64,000 nt of DNA. It comes from Streptomyces sp. Y2F8-2 (GTDB lineage Bacteria > Actinomycetota > Actinomycetes > Streptomycetales > Streptomycetaceae). Below the pieces are notes generated by a model. The model searched no databases. It was not told the DNA's origin and saw nothing but the letters and a program-made list of their open reading frames with translations. Both the position numbers and the translations under genes were made by a program. Where the stretch lies: the NCBI RefSeq assembly GCF_014905555.1, contig NZ_BNGS01000003.1, positions 124,001 through 188,000 on the forward strand. The letters are read 5' to 3'. Numbering within the stretch: position 1 is the first letter of the stretch; each line of letters starts with the position of its first letter. Positions 1 to 8,176 of the stretch are shown one piece after another.

Positions 1-2515
1 GGTCGGCGAGTGGTGGCGGGCAGCCGACGGCGGCCAGCGCGCCGTAGGCGGCCGCACGGACCAGCGCGTCGGGGTCGCCGGTGAGGGCGGCGAGAGCGGA
101 CAGGACACTGTCCGCTCCGGTCGGCCCTCCGCCACCGGGGCCTGCCGCGTCCACCGTGCCCATGGCCTTGGCGAGCGCGACGCGAACCTCGCGTGACGGA
201 TCGGCGGTCGCCGCGCGCACCAGCGGCGCGACAGCGTCGACCGAGACGAGGGCGCGCACGGCCTCGATGCGAACTGTCGTGTCGGAGTCGGCGAGAGCCT
301 CCGCGAACAGGTCGGCGTCGCCGAGCCGCAGCGCCCGCAGGACGTCCAGCGCAGCTGCGCGGACGACGGGGTCGGGCTCGGACACGGCAGCGGCGAGGCG
401 GTCGCGCAGAGCAGGCTCGGGTGGCAGCGTCTCCACGAGTTCGCGCAGTGAGGCCGCCGCGGCGGCGCGCACGTCGGCATCGGCGTCGGAGAGCAGGCCG
501 GCGAGGGCCGGCCCGGTGCATGGCGGCACCGTCTCGGTCAGGACCGTGACGGCGGTGCGGCGGACAGAAGGGTCGGGGTCGGCCAAGTAGGGCCCAAGGG
601 CGTCGAGTTCGGGCTGCTCCTCCGCAAGGGCGAGGAGGTCGAGCAGGCGGGGTGAGGTCGGCGCGTCGGGGCCGGCCACGGGGCGGACATCCTCGTCGCC
701 CGCCGCCGCCGACGTCCGTACCGCGGTGGGCGCCACCTCCCGCGCCCCGGCCGTCGCCACCTGCTCGGGACGCACCTCGCCGAGTCGTCGGGAGGCACCG
801 CCCACGGGGGCGAAGCCCTCCACCGGAACCAGGTAGGGAGCCACGGGACGTGCCGTGAACTCCATCGCACCAGAGGGGGACTTGTGCAGATCGAGATGGT
901 GGAACCAGGACGCGTCGTCGCGTTCCGGATGGTCGATGCGGTCGTGGTAGAGGCCCCAGCGGGACTCCGTGCGGGCCAGGGAGGCGCGGGCCGCCATCTC
1001 CGCGCAGTCGCGGATGAAGGTCACCTCCGCGCAGCGCATCAGTTCGTGCGGGCTGCGGGCGCCCATGGAGGCGATGTCGGCGTGCATCCGCTCGAACGCC
1101 TCCAGCGCCAGGGACAGCCGGGCACCGGACTTCGGCGGGGCCACGTAGTCGTTCACGAAGCGGCGCAGCTTGTACTCGACCTGGGTCTGCGGCGGGCCGT
1201 CCGGGTTGCGCAGCGGGCGGTAGATCAGCTCGTGCGCCTCGCGGAGCTGGTCGTGCGGCAACTCGCCTTCGTAGGCCTGGTACTGCGCGGCGTCCTCACC
1301 GGCCAGCTCGCCGAACACGAACGCGCCGATCATGTAGTTGTGCGGCACACAGGCCAGGTCACCGGCGGCGTACAGGCGGGGGACCGTCGTCCGGGCGTGG
1401 TCGTCGACGCGGACGCCCGAGGCCGAGTGGCCGCCGCACAGGCCGATCTCCGAGATGTGCATCTCCACGTCGTGGGTGCGGTAGTCGTGGCCGCGGCCCG
1501 CGTGGAAGGTGCCGCGCGTCGGGCGTTCCGTCGAGTGCAGGATCGACTCCAACGCCGAGATCGACTCCTCCGGAAGATGGCTCAGCTTGAGGTACACCGG
1601 GCCCCGGTCCGAGGCCACCTCCTGCGCGAACTCCGCCATCATCTGCCCCGACCAGTAGTCGGAGTCGACGAAGCGTTCGCCGTGCCGGTTGACCTGGTAG
1701 CCGCCGAAGGGGTTGGCCACGTAGGCGCAGGCCGGGCCGTTGTAGTCCTTGATCAGCGGGTTGATCTGGAAGCACTCGATGCCGGTCAGCTCGGCGCCCG
1801 CGTGGTAGGCCATCGCGTAGCCGTCGCCGGCGTTCGTCGGGTTCTCGTAGGTGCCGTAGAGGTAGCCGGAGGCGGGCAGGCCGAGACGGCCGCAGGCGCC
1901 CGTGGCCAGGATCACCGCACCCGCGCGGACGGTCACGAAGCGGCCGGTGCGGGTGTTGAAGCCCGCCGCGCCCACGGCCCGGCCCCCGGACGTCAGCACC
2001 CGTACGGGCATCACGCGGTTCTCGATCCGGATCCGCTCCCGCATCTCGCGCCGCCGCAGCTGCCGGTACAGGACCTTCTTGACGTCCTTGCCCTCCGGCA
2101 TCGGCAGCACGTAGGAGCCCGACCGGTGCACCTGGCGGACCGCGTACTCGCCGTGCTCGTCCTTCTCGAACTTCACCCCGTACGACTCGAGCCGCTTCAC
2201 CATGGCGAAGCCGCGGGTCGCGGTCTGCCGGACCGTGGACTGGTCGACGATGCCGTCGTTGGCGCGGGTGATCTCGGCGACGTAGTCGTCGGGCTCGGCG
2301 CGCCCGGGGACGACCGCGTTGTTGACGCCGTCCATGCCCATGGCGAGCGCGCCGGAGTGCCGGACGTGCGCCTTCTCCAGCAGGAGCACGTCCGCGCCGT
2401 GTTCGGCGGCCGTCAGTGCCGCCATGGTGCCGGCCGTGCCGCCGCCGATGACGAGGACGTCACAGGAGAGTTCCTCGGCGTCGATGAGGGCGGGGATCTC
2501 CATCGGGGTGTCCAC
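1..2515 (-). CDS. AprA/fumarate-reductase-like flavoprotein with C-terminal HEAT repeats (3' end beyond window)
   Basis: The FAD-binding subunit of an unassigned oxidoreductase. A Rossmann motif GGGTAG lies at residues 24-29 of the GTG start at 2515. The segment HSGALAMGMDGVNN a little further on resembles the substrate-loop region of dissimilatory APS reductase AprA and fumarate reductase flavoproteins. After the flavoprotein core (about residues 1-560) and a linker, about residues 640-838 hold at least six HEAT-type repeats of about 30 residues with cores such as PDPSVRRTAV, PDPVVRAAAL and PDALVRAAAY. The gene is last in a minus-strand operon, 20 bases after the ABC ATPase gene, and it leaves the window at position 1. 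The partner is probably the ferredoxin at 5518. The flavoprotein family call is secure; the substrate is unknown. Confidence 0.85.
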   Translation of the reverse strand, partial: MDTPMEIPALIDAEELSCDVLVIGGGTAGTMAALTAAEHGADVLLLEKAHVRHSGALAMGMDGVNNAVVPGRAEPDDYVAEITRANDGIVDQSTVRQTATRGFAMVKRLESYGVKFEKDEHGEYAVRQVHRSGSYVLPMPEGKDVKKVLYRQLRRREMRERIRIENRVMPVRVLTSGGRAVGAAGFNTRTGRFVTVRAGAVILATGACGRLGLPASGYLYGTYENPTNAGDGYAMAYHAGAELTGIECFQINPLIKDYNGPACAYVANPFGGYQVNRHGERFVDSDYWSGQMMAEFAQEVASDRGPVYLKLSHLPEESISALESILHSTERPTRGTFHAGRGHDYRTHDVEMHISEIGLCGGHSASGVRVDDHARTTVPRLYAAGDLACVPHNYMIGAFVFGELAGEDAAQYQAYEGELPHDQLREAHELIYRPLRNPDGPPQTQVEYKLRRFVNDYVAPPKSGARLSLALEAFERMHADIASMGARSPHELMRCAEVTFIRDCAEMAARASLARTESRWGLYHDRIDHPERDDASWFHHLDLHKSPSGAMEFTARPVAPYLVPVEGFAPVGGASRRLGEVRPEQVATAGAREVAPTAVRTSAAAGDEDVRPVAGPDAPTSPRLLDLLALAEEQPELDALGPYLADPDPSVRRTAVTVLTETVPPCTGPALAGLLSDADADVRAAAAASLRELVETLPPEPALRDRLAAAVSEPDPVVRAAALDVLRALRLGDADLFAEALADSDTTVRIEAVRALVSVDAVAPLVRAATADPSREVRVALAKAMGTVDAAGPGGGGPTGADSVLSALAALTGDPDALVRAAAYGALAAVGCPPPLAD

Positions 2516-2535
2516 CAGGGCTGCCTTTCGCGTGC

Positions 2536-3303
2536 TCAGGAACCGAGTGAGGAGAGGACGTCACGGCGCAGGGCGAGCCGCGCCGGGTCGGCGTGCGCCG
2601 CACGGTCGCGCGGACGCGGCACGTCCCGTACGGCGAGGAGCCGGCCCGTGCCGAGCAGCGCCAGCCGGTCGCCGAGGTACAGGGCCTCGTCCACGTCGTG
2701 GGTGACGAAGACGACGGTGGCGCCCGTGCCGCGCAGCACCTCCACCAGCAGGTCCTGCATGCCGGCGCGGGTCTGTGCGTCGAGTGCGCCGAAGGGCTCG
2801 TCCATGAGGACGGTGCTCGGGCCGGCGGCGAGGGCGCGCGCCAGCTGTGCGCGCTGGCGCTGGCCGCCGGACACGCGGTGCGGCAGGTGCCGTGCGCGGT
2901 CGGCAAGTCCCACCCGGTCCAGCCAGGCGTCGGCCTGGGTGCGGCGCTCGGTGCGCGGAACGCCCTTGACGGCGAGGGGAAGTTCGACGTTCGCGCGCAG
3001 GGTGCGCCAGGGCAGCAGGGCGTCCTCCTGGAACACCAGTGCCCGGTCCGCGGCGGGCCCGTTGAGGGGACGGCCGTCCTGCTCCACCGTCCCGGCGAGC
3101 GTCGGCAGCAGCCCGGCCAGCGTCCGCAGCAGGGTCGACTTGCCGCAGCCCGAGGGGCCGACGACGGTGAGGATCTCGCCGGGGGCGATGTCCAGGTCGA
3201 CGCCCTCGAGGGCCGGTGCGCCGGGGCGGCCGAGCGTGGCTGCCCGCAGGGTGAGGCCGGCACCGGTACGGGACGGCGACACGACGTCAGACGAGCTGGT
3301 CAT
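2536..3303 (-). CDS. NitT/TauT-family ABC transporter ATP-binding protein
   Basis: This 255-residue ATPase energises the importer encoded just upstream. It has Walker A GPSGCGKST (49-57), signature VSGGQRQR (144-151) and Walker B VLMDEP (165-170) followed by FGALD, the sequence style of SsuB/TauB/NrtD. I chose the ATG at 3303 because GGAGG sits seven bases upstream; a TTG at 3318 is possible but poorer. The start overlaps the end of the permease gene by 17 bases, so the two are translationally coupled. The imported substrate (nitrate, sulfonate, riboflavin-like or other) cannot be read from the ATPase. Confidence 0.92.
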   Translation of the reverse strand: MTSSSDVVSPSRTGAGLTLRAATLGRPGAPALEGVDLDIAPGEILTVVGPSGCGKSTLLRTLAGLLPTLAGTVEQDGRPLNGPAADRALVFQEDALLPWRTLRANVELPLAVKGVPRTERRTQADAWLDRVGLADRARHLPHRVSGGQRQRAQLARALAAGPSTVLMDEPFGALDAQTRAGMQDLLVEVLRGTGATVVFVTHDVDEALYLGDRLALLGTGRLLAVRDVPRPRDRAAHADPARLALRRDVLSSLGS

Positions 3304-4162
3304 CGGGGACCTCCGCAACGGTTGTCTCGGTACTGCTCGGCATGGGCGCGGAGACGGCCGAGCGCTCCCGGGGAACGCGGTCCGCGGTGGCGTAGGAGGT
3401 CCGCGGGAGCCAGCGGGTCAGACGGCGCCCGAGCAGCTCCACCGCCGTGGACGTCACCCAGCCGAGCAAGCCGATCGTCACCATGCCGACGAAGACGTCC
3501 GGGTAGTCGACGACCGTGTAGTCCTGCCAGGTGCGGTAGCCGACGCCGTACTGGCCGGAGATCATCTCGGCGGAGATCACACAGATCCACGACACGCCGA
3601 TGCCGACGGACAGGCCGCCGAAGATGCCGGGCAGCGCGCCCGGCAGGACGACAGAGCCGAGGATCCGCCACCGGCCGCCGCCCATGGTCCGCACCGCCTC
3701 CTCCCACACGGGGGTCAGCGCGCGGACCGCGTGCCGGGTCGAGACCAGCACGGGGAAGAAGGCGGCCGTGCAGGTGATGAAGACGATGCCTTGTTCGTTG
3801 CTGGGGAAGAGCAGGATCGCGACGGGAACCAGCGCGATCGCCGGGATCGGGCGCACCACCTCCAGCAGCGGGCCCAGCAGGTCCTCGGCGACGCGGGAGC
3901 GGGCCACGAGCACGCCCGTGGCCACCCCGAGGACCGCCGCCAGCAGGAAGCCTGTGAGGATGCGGGTCAGGCTGTCGGCCAGGTCCGTCCAGTAGTCGCC
4001 GCCGGAGAGCCGGCCGGCGAAGGCGCGGGCCACGTCGGTGACCGTGGGGAACTGCGAGAAGCGCAGCCACACGTTGACGTGCAGGCTGGTCAGCAGCTGC
4101 CACAGACCGAGGGCGGCGGCCAGGGACGCCACCCTCAGCGCATAGCGGCGGTACCGGCTCAT
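3287..4162 (-). CDS. NitT/TauT-family ABC transporter permease
   Basis: An inner-membrane permease of 291 residues (SsuC/TauC type, BPD_transp_1 fold) with about six hydrophobic segments. The EAA-type loop is around EEAVRTMGGGRWRILGSVVL, which docks the ATPase. The start at 4162 (MSRYRRY) overlaps the stop of the binding-protein gene in an ATGA junction, showing tight coupling. The C-terminal 40 residues are a hydrophilic Ser/Thr/Glu-rich tail longer than usual for the family. It works with the ATPase at 2536 and the lipoprotein at 4159. Confidence 0.92.
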   Translation of the reverse strand: MSRYRRYALRVASLAAALGLWQLLTSLHVNVWLRFSQFPTVTDVARAFAGRLSGGDYWTDLADSLTRILTGFLLAAVLGVATGVLVARSRVAEDLLGPLLEVVRPIPAIALVPVAILLFPSNEQGIVFITCTAAFFPVLVSTRHAVRALTPVWEEAVRTMGGGRWRILGSVVLPGALPGIFGGLSVGIGVSWICVISAEMISGQYGVGYRTWQDYTVVDYPDVFVGMVTIGLLGWVTSTAVELLGRRLTRWLPRTSYATADRVPRERSAVSAPMPSSTETTVAEVPDDQLV

Positions 4163-5502
4163 GAGGCCCGCCCCAGGGCGTCGGCGTACGAGATCGTGCG
4201 CGCCCCCGGGTGCGCCGCCACGTACGCCTGCGCGGTGGCCGGCGCGACGAAGGGGAGCAGTCGGCTGCCGTCCACCACCCACACCGCCCTGTCGGCGAAC
4301 CACAGGGTGCCGGTGGTGGCGTCGGGCACGTACGCGGCACGGATGTCCGAGCGGTGCTGCGCCACGTACTTCAGCAGCTCCTCGGGGGACTTGAAGGTCC
4401 GCGTGGTCTCCGCGTCCTTGGGCCACACCTCGCTCGCGGCCGGCGGAGGCGTCGCGGCGAGATCCTTCGTGTACGCCGAGCCGAGTGCCTTCTTCGCGTA
4501 CTGGTCGTCGACGAAGGAGTCCACGTCGATGTCACCCGTCAGCTTCTCGGACTTCAGGATCGACACGTCCTGCTTCAGCGCGGACACCAGCTGTGGCCTG
4601 ACGGCCGGGTCGAAGGTGGAGATGCCGTGGGCGCCGTTGTAGAGGTAGACGACCTCGGCGGGCAGGCCGGTGGCCTTCGCGACCTTCTCGGCCGCGGCCA
4701 CGGGATGGGCGTTCAGGTAGTCGGTCGCCTGCGCCTGCGCCTTGAGGAAGGCTTCCAGGACGGCCGGACGCTGCTTCGCGAAGTCCTCGCGCGCGGTGAC
4801 GCCGTGGAACGTCGGAAGGTCGAGCTGCGCACCGTCGTACAGCGCCTTCGCCTTGCCCTGGTAGGCGAGCAGGCCCGGCCAGGCCACGAACTGGCTCAGC
4901 GCGTCCGCACTGCCGGCGTCGAGCGCCGAGGCGCCCACCGCGGGCTGCTGGTTGAGCTTCTCGATGCCCTTGTCCGGGTCGATGCCGGCGCGCTGCAGGG
5001 CGCGTACGAGGGTGCCGTCCGCGGCGGAGCCGACGCTCGTGGAGACCTTCCTGCCCTTCAGGTCCTGCAGGGAGGAGAGCTTCGAATCAGGTGCGGTGAC
5101 GATGGTGTTGAGGCCGCCGCGCAGGTTGTAGCCGGTGACGGAGACCAGGTGGGTGGGGCGGCCGAGCTGCTTTCCGCGGGCGGCGTTGATGAGGAGCGGG
5201 AAGTCGCCCATCGAGCCGATGTCGATCTTCCCTGCGGTCATCTGGGCGGTGATGGGGGCTCCGGTCGCGTAGTCCTGCCAGACGACCTTGTAGGTGTGGC
5301 CGTCGTGCAGGGCGCCCAGCTGCTGCTCGAAGTAGCCCAGGGAGCGCAGGAGGGTGCCCGCGGTGACGGTGTTGATGGTCTTGGACTGGTAGCCGACGGT
5401 GACGGTGATCGTGGAGCCGGTGCCCGCCTGCGCGCTCGTGCCGCAGGCGGCGAGCGGGAGGAGGAGGGCGACCGTGGCGAGGGGGACTGCCGTGCGTTTC
5501 AT
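4159..5502 (-). CDS. ABC transporter substrate-binding lipoprotein with NosL-like C-terminal segment
   Basis: A 447-residue extracytoplasmic binding protein. The signal peptide ends in lipobox LAAC with Cys20, so it should be lipid-anchored outside the membrane. The core (about 30-340) is the NMT1/SsuA-like fold, with segments such as GKIDIGSMGDFPLL and LKGRKVSTSVGSAADG typical of NitT/TauT binding proteins. The last 60 or so residues (ADRAVWVVDGSRLLPFVAPA, then TISYADAL) read like the C-terminal half of NosL, a copper-binding accessory lipoprotein. It has no Met/Cys ligands that I can see. It lies 15 bases after the ferredoxin gene and overlaps the permease start. The NosL resemblance is my inference from pattern. 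Confidence 0.88.
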   Translation of the reverse strand: MKRTAVPLATVALLLPLAACGTSAQAGTGSTITVTVGYQSKTINTVTAGTLLRSLGYFEQQLGALHDGHTYKVVWQDYATGAPITAQMTAGKIDIGSMGDFPLLINAARGKQLGRPTHLVSVTGYNLRGGLNTIVTAPDSKLSSLQDLKGRKVSTSVGSAADGTLVRALQRAGIDPDKGIEKLNQQPAVGASALDAGSADALSQFVAWPGLLAYQGKAKALYDGAQLDLPTFHGVTAREDFAKQRPAVLEAFLKAQAQATDYLNAHPVAAAEKVAKATGLPAEVVYLYNGAHGISTFDPAVRPQLVSALKQDVSILKSEKLTGDIDVDSFVDDQYAKKALGSAYTKDLAATPPPAASEVWPKDAETTRTFKSPEELLKYVAQHRSDIRAAYVPDATTGTLWFADRAVWVVDGSRLLPFVAPATAQAYVAAHPGARTISYADALGRAS

Positions 5503-5517
5503 GGGGGTTCGGGCCTC

Positions 5518-5745
5518 TCAGCGGAGCAGGTAGGGCATGTTGACCGTGACCGCTCCGGTGGGACAGCGGGCCGCGCACGGTCCGCAGTACCAGCACTCGT
5601 CGACGTGCATGTACGCCTTGCCGGTGCCCTCGTCGATGGCGAGGGAGTCCAGCGGGCACATGTCCACGCACAGGGTGCAGCCGTCGATGCACTTCGACTC
5701 GTCGATGGTCACGGGCACGTCGGCCCGCTGGGGCGCCAAGGGCAT
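5518..5745 (-). CDS. small 2x[4Fe-4S] ferredoxin, AprB-like
   Basis: A 75-residue electron-transfer protein with two cysteine quartets: C19, C23, C26, C30-Pro and C51, C54, C57, C61-Pro. The second is the standard CxxCxxCxxxCP; the first has a three-residue first gap. The segment ECWYCGPCAARCPTGA resembles the beta subunit of APS reductase (AprB) and ferredoxin partners of fumarate-reductase-like flavoproteins. GGAGA lies about ten bases before the ATG at 5745. It is the first gene of the operon, 50 bases from the GntR regulator gene, and probably passes electrons to or from the flavoprotein at the operon's far end. Confidence 0.92.
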   Translation of the reverse strand: MPLAPQRADVPVTIDESKCIDGCTLCVDMCPLDSLAIDEGTGKAYMHVDECWYCGPCAARCPTGAVTVNMPYLLR

Positions 5746-5795
5746 GGCTGTCTCCAGGAAGGTGCCCGGACAGGGCGGAAGGGGGCGAACAGGGG

Positions 5796-6599
5796 TTACA
5801 GAGACCGGTGCAGCAGACCGCTCATGGTGATGCGGTCGCCGCGGAAGCGGATGAACTCCAGGTCGACGGGCCGGCCGTCGGCGAGGTGGGTGAGGCGTTC
5901 CAGCATCAGTACGGCGGCGCCGCGGGGGGCCTGGAGCACGGCGGAGGAGTGCGCGTCCGCGTTCACCGCTTCCAGGGTGATCTCGGCGTGGCCGAGGCGC
6001 TGGCCGGTGATGGCTTCCAGAAGGCGGAAGACGTCGGTGTTCTCCAGGTCGGCGTCGAGGAGGGCGGTGCCGATGTCGAGGGGGATGTAGGTGAGGTCCA
6101 GGGAGAGGGGGAGGCCGTTCAGTCTGCGCAGGCGTTCGATGTAGAGGACGTCGGCGCCGGGTTGGACGTGCAGGCGCTCCGCCACGGGGGCGGGCGCGGG
6201 TGCGGGGCCCAGGGTGCGGACCTCGTTGGTGACGCGGCCGTGTTCGTGCAGGGTTTCCGCCAGGCCCATCAGCCGGTCCAGTCCATGGGGGTACTTGCGG
6301 GCGGCGACGATCGTGCCGACTCCCGGCAGCCGGTCCACCAGGCCCTCGGCGCGGAGGAGGTCGAGGGCCTGGCGGACGGTGTTGCGGGAGGCGCCGTAGT
6401 CGGTGCCGAGGGTGGTTTCGTGCGGGAGCGTGCCGTCCGGGAAGCCGCCGGTGAGGATCTGGTGGCGGAGGAGATCGGCAAGCTGCCTGGCCTGGTCCGC
6501 ACGCAGCCGACGACGCGTGCGGTGGGCGGCGACGGTGGTCGCGGCGCCTTGACCGGCGTGGTCTCGGATGCGGTCGGTGGGTGGCATGTCCGGAACCAT
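5796..6599 (-). CDS. GntR/HutC-family transcriptional regulator
   Basis: A DNA-binding regulator with an N-terminal winged helix-turn-helix (about residues 35-98 from the chosen start; LPHETTLGTDYGASRNTVRQ is the recognition region) and a C-terminal UTRA ligand-binding domain (about 120-262). HutC-type members usually repress an adjacent operon and release it on ligand binding. It lies directly upstream of the ferredoxin/ABC/flavoprotein operon on the same strand, so that operon is the obvious target. Starts at 6599 and 6587 are both plausible; neither has a convincing ribosome-binding site, and an in-frame upstream start to 6698 exists. Confidence 0.88.
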   Translation of the reverse strand: MVPDMPPTDRIRDHAGQGAATTVAAHRTRRRLRADQARQLADLLRHQILTGGFPDGTLPHETTLGTDYGASRNTVRQALDLLRAEGLVDRLPGVGTIVAARKYPHGLDRLMGLAETLHEHGRVTNEVRTLGPAPAPAPVAERLHVQPGADVLYIERLRRLNGLPLSLDLTYIPLDIGTALLDADLENTDVFRLLEAITGQRLGHAEITLEAVNADAHSSAVLQAPRGAAVLMLERLTHLADGRPVDLEFIRFRGDRITMSGLLHRSL

Positions 6600-6734
6600 A
6601 CCGAGGCGGTAGGGAAAGCTGTGTTGCCGAATTGTTGCGCCATGTGCCGGGGCGTCACGTATGCCGCTGACCTGGGGTTCCGTTGGGCGGTGGGGCAAGA
6701 TCTGCCACTGCCGGGTGAGCGGGCGCGGCGGTGG

Positions 6735-7955
6735 CTACGACACCGTGGTCGGCACCACCCGCCCCGTCACCTCCCCGAGACCCACCCGCGTCCCACCCGG
6801 ACCCGGCGCCCACGCGGTCAGTGTCACGACGTCCCCGTCCTCCAGGAACGTCCGTTTCCCGTCCGGAAGTTCGAGAGGGTCCCGACCGTTCCACGTCAGT
6901 TCCAGCAGCGAGCCGCGTTCGTGCTCTGTCGGACCGCTCACCGTGCCGGAGCCGTAGAGGTCGCCCGTGCGCAGGGACGCGCCGTTCACCGTCATGTGCG
7001 CCAGTTGCTGGGCCGCCGTCCAGTACATGGTGGAGAACGGCGGCTCGGAGACCACATGACCGTTGATCGCCGCGGAGATGCGCAGGTCGTAGCCCCCCGG
7101 TTCCTCCTGCGAGTCGTCCAGGTACGGCAGCAGCGGATGCGTGCGCTCGGGCGGGGCCACCCGGGCCTCCTCCAGCGCGTCCAGCGGGGTGATCCACGCC
7201 GAGACCGACGTGGCGAACGACTTGCCGAGGAACGGCCCGAGCGGCACGTACTCCCAGGCCTGGATGTCCCGCGCCGACCAGTCGTTGAGCAGGCAGAGCC
7301 CGAACACATGGTCGCGGAAGGCCGTGAGCGGCACCGGTCGCCCCAGCCGCGACGGCACGCCCACCACGAAGCCCACCTCCGCCTCGATGTCCAGACGGAC
7401 GGACGGCCCGAAGACCGGCGCCGGGTCCGTGGGAGCCTTGCGCTGCCCCGACGGCCGCACGACATCCGTGCCCGACACGACCACCGTGCCCGACCGGCCG
7501 TGATAACCGATCGGCAGGTGCTTCCAGTTGGGGGTCAGGGAGTCCGCCGCGTCCGGGCGGAAGATCTGCCCGACGTTACGGGCGTGGTTCTCGGAGGCGT
7601 AGAAGTCGACGTAGTCCGCGACCTCGAAGGGCAGGTGCAGCGTCACCTCGGAGAGCGGGTGCAGCAGCGGCTCCACGGTCTCCCGGTGCGCGGGCACCGT
7701 CACCCACGCCGTCAGCGCCCGTCGCACATCCGACCAGGTGGTGCGGCCCGCGGCCAGCAGCGGGTTCAGGGACGGACGCGCCAGCAGGGAGGCGTACGGG
7801 GAGCCGAGCGCCGTGGCCGCCGCGCCCGCGTCGAGCACGTGGTCGCCCAGGCGCACGCCGACGCGCCGCTCGTCGGAGCCGGCAGGGGAGAAGACGCCGT
7901 AGGGGAGGTTGTGCGGGCCGAAGGGGTCGCCCTCGGGGACGTCGAAGGGGGGCAT
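6735..7955 (-). CDS. fahA: fumarylacetoacetase
   Basis: Hydrolyses fumarylacetoacetate to fumarate and acetoacetate, the last step of tyrosine/phenylalanine catabolism by homogentisate. The 406-residue protein has the small N-terminal domain and the catalytic C-terminal domain. Family landmarks are DYVDFYASENHARNVG, IGYHGRSGTVV, the metal-binding DIEAEVGFVVG and NDWSARDIQAWEYVPLGPF. The chosen ATG at 7955 (MPPFDVPEGDPFG) has GAGG about ten bases upstream; an in-frame extension to 8036 is not family-like. No other homogentisate-pathway genes are in this window. It is transcribed away from the ATP-grasp gene across a shared 221-base promoter region. Confidence 0.95.
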   Translation of the reverse strand: MPPFDVPEGDPFGPHNLPYGVFSPAGSDERRVGVRLGDHVLDAGAAATALGSPYASLLARPSLNPLLAAGRTTWSDVRRALTAWVTVPAHRETVEPLLHPLSEVTLHLPFEVADYVDFYASENHARNVGQIFRPDAADSLTPNWKHLPIGYHGRSGTVVVSGTDVVRPSGQRKAPTDPAPVFGPSVRLDIEAEVGFVVGVPSRLGRPVPLTAFRDHVFGLCLLNDWSARDIQAWEYVPLGPFLGKSFATSVSAWITPLDALEEARVAPPERTHPLLPYLDDSQEEPGGYDLRISAAINGHVVSEPPFSTMYWTAAQQLAHMTVNGASLRTGDLYGSGTVSGPTEHERGSLLELTWNGRDPLELPDGKRTFLEDGDVVTLTAWAPGPGGTRVGLGEVTGRVVPTTVS

Positions 7956-8003
7956 GGGATGCTGCCTCGCTTTCGTGCACTTCGGATGTGCCGTGCATGG
8001 GGG

Positions 8004-8022
8004 TGCGTTCCACTGCGTTCCA
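8004..8022. promoter_or_regulatory. candidate operator: two direct repeats upstream of fahA
   Basis: The nonamer TGCGTTCCA occurs at 8004-8012 and again at 8014-8022, exactly ten bases apart, 50-70 bases upstream of the fahA start (read on the minus strand as TGGAACGCA twice). Placement one helical turn apart in a promoter region is typical of a regulator-binding site, for example an IclR- or MarR-type aromatic-catabolism regulator. The regulator is unknown. Confidence 0.4.
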
Positions 8023-8099
8023 TGTGGTCGCCGCACACGTTACGGGTGAGTCATCTGTCTTGGGCAGTGTCTAAAGAGTTTGCAATGTCCGTATTGGTC

Positions 8100-8129
8100 T
8101 TGTCGGAGGGGGTAATTCCGGCTTAGCGT
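8100..8129 (+). promoter_or_regulatory. candidate sigma-70 (HrdB-type) promoter for the ATP-grasp gene
   Basis: A -35-like TTGTCG at 8100-8105 and a -10-like TAGCGT at 8124-8129 are separated by 18 bases. They would start transcription about 40 bases before the GTG at 8177. Seen by eye only. Confidence 0.4.
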
Positions 8130-8176
8130 CCTTTGGGGGACACGGACGGGGTGGGTCCGGTCCGTAGGGGGGACAC

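Noticed and set aside
884..4642. A 1252-codon open frame on the plus strand
   Set aside because: It is antisense to the flavoprotein, ATPase and permease genes, which have clear motifs; its translation is low-complexity and has no recognisable domain.
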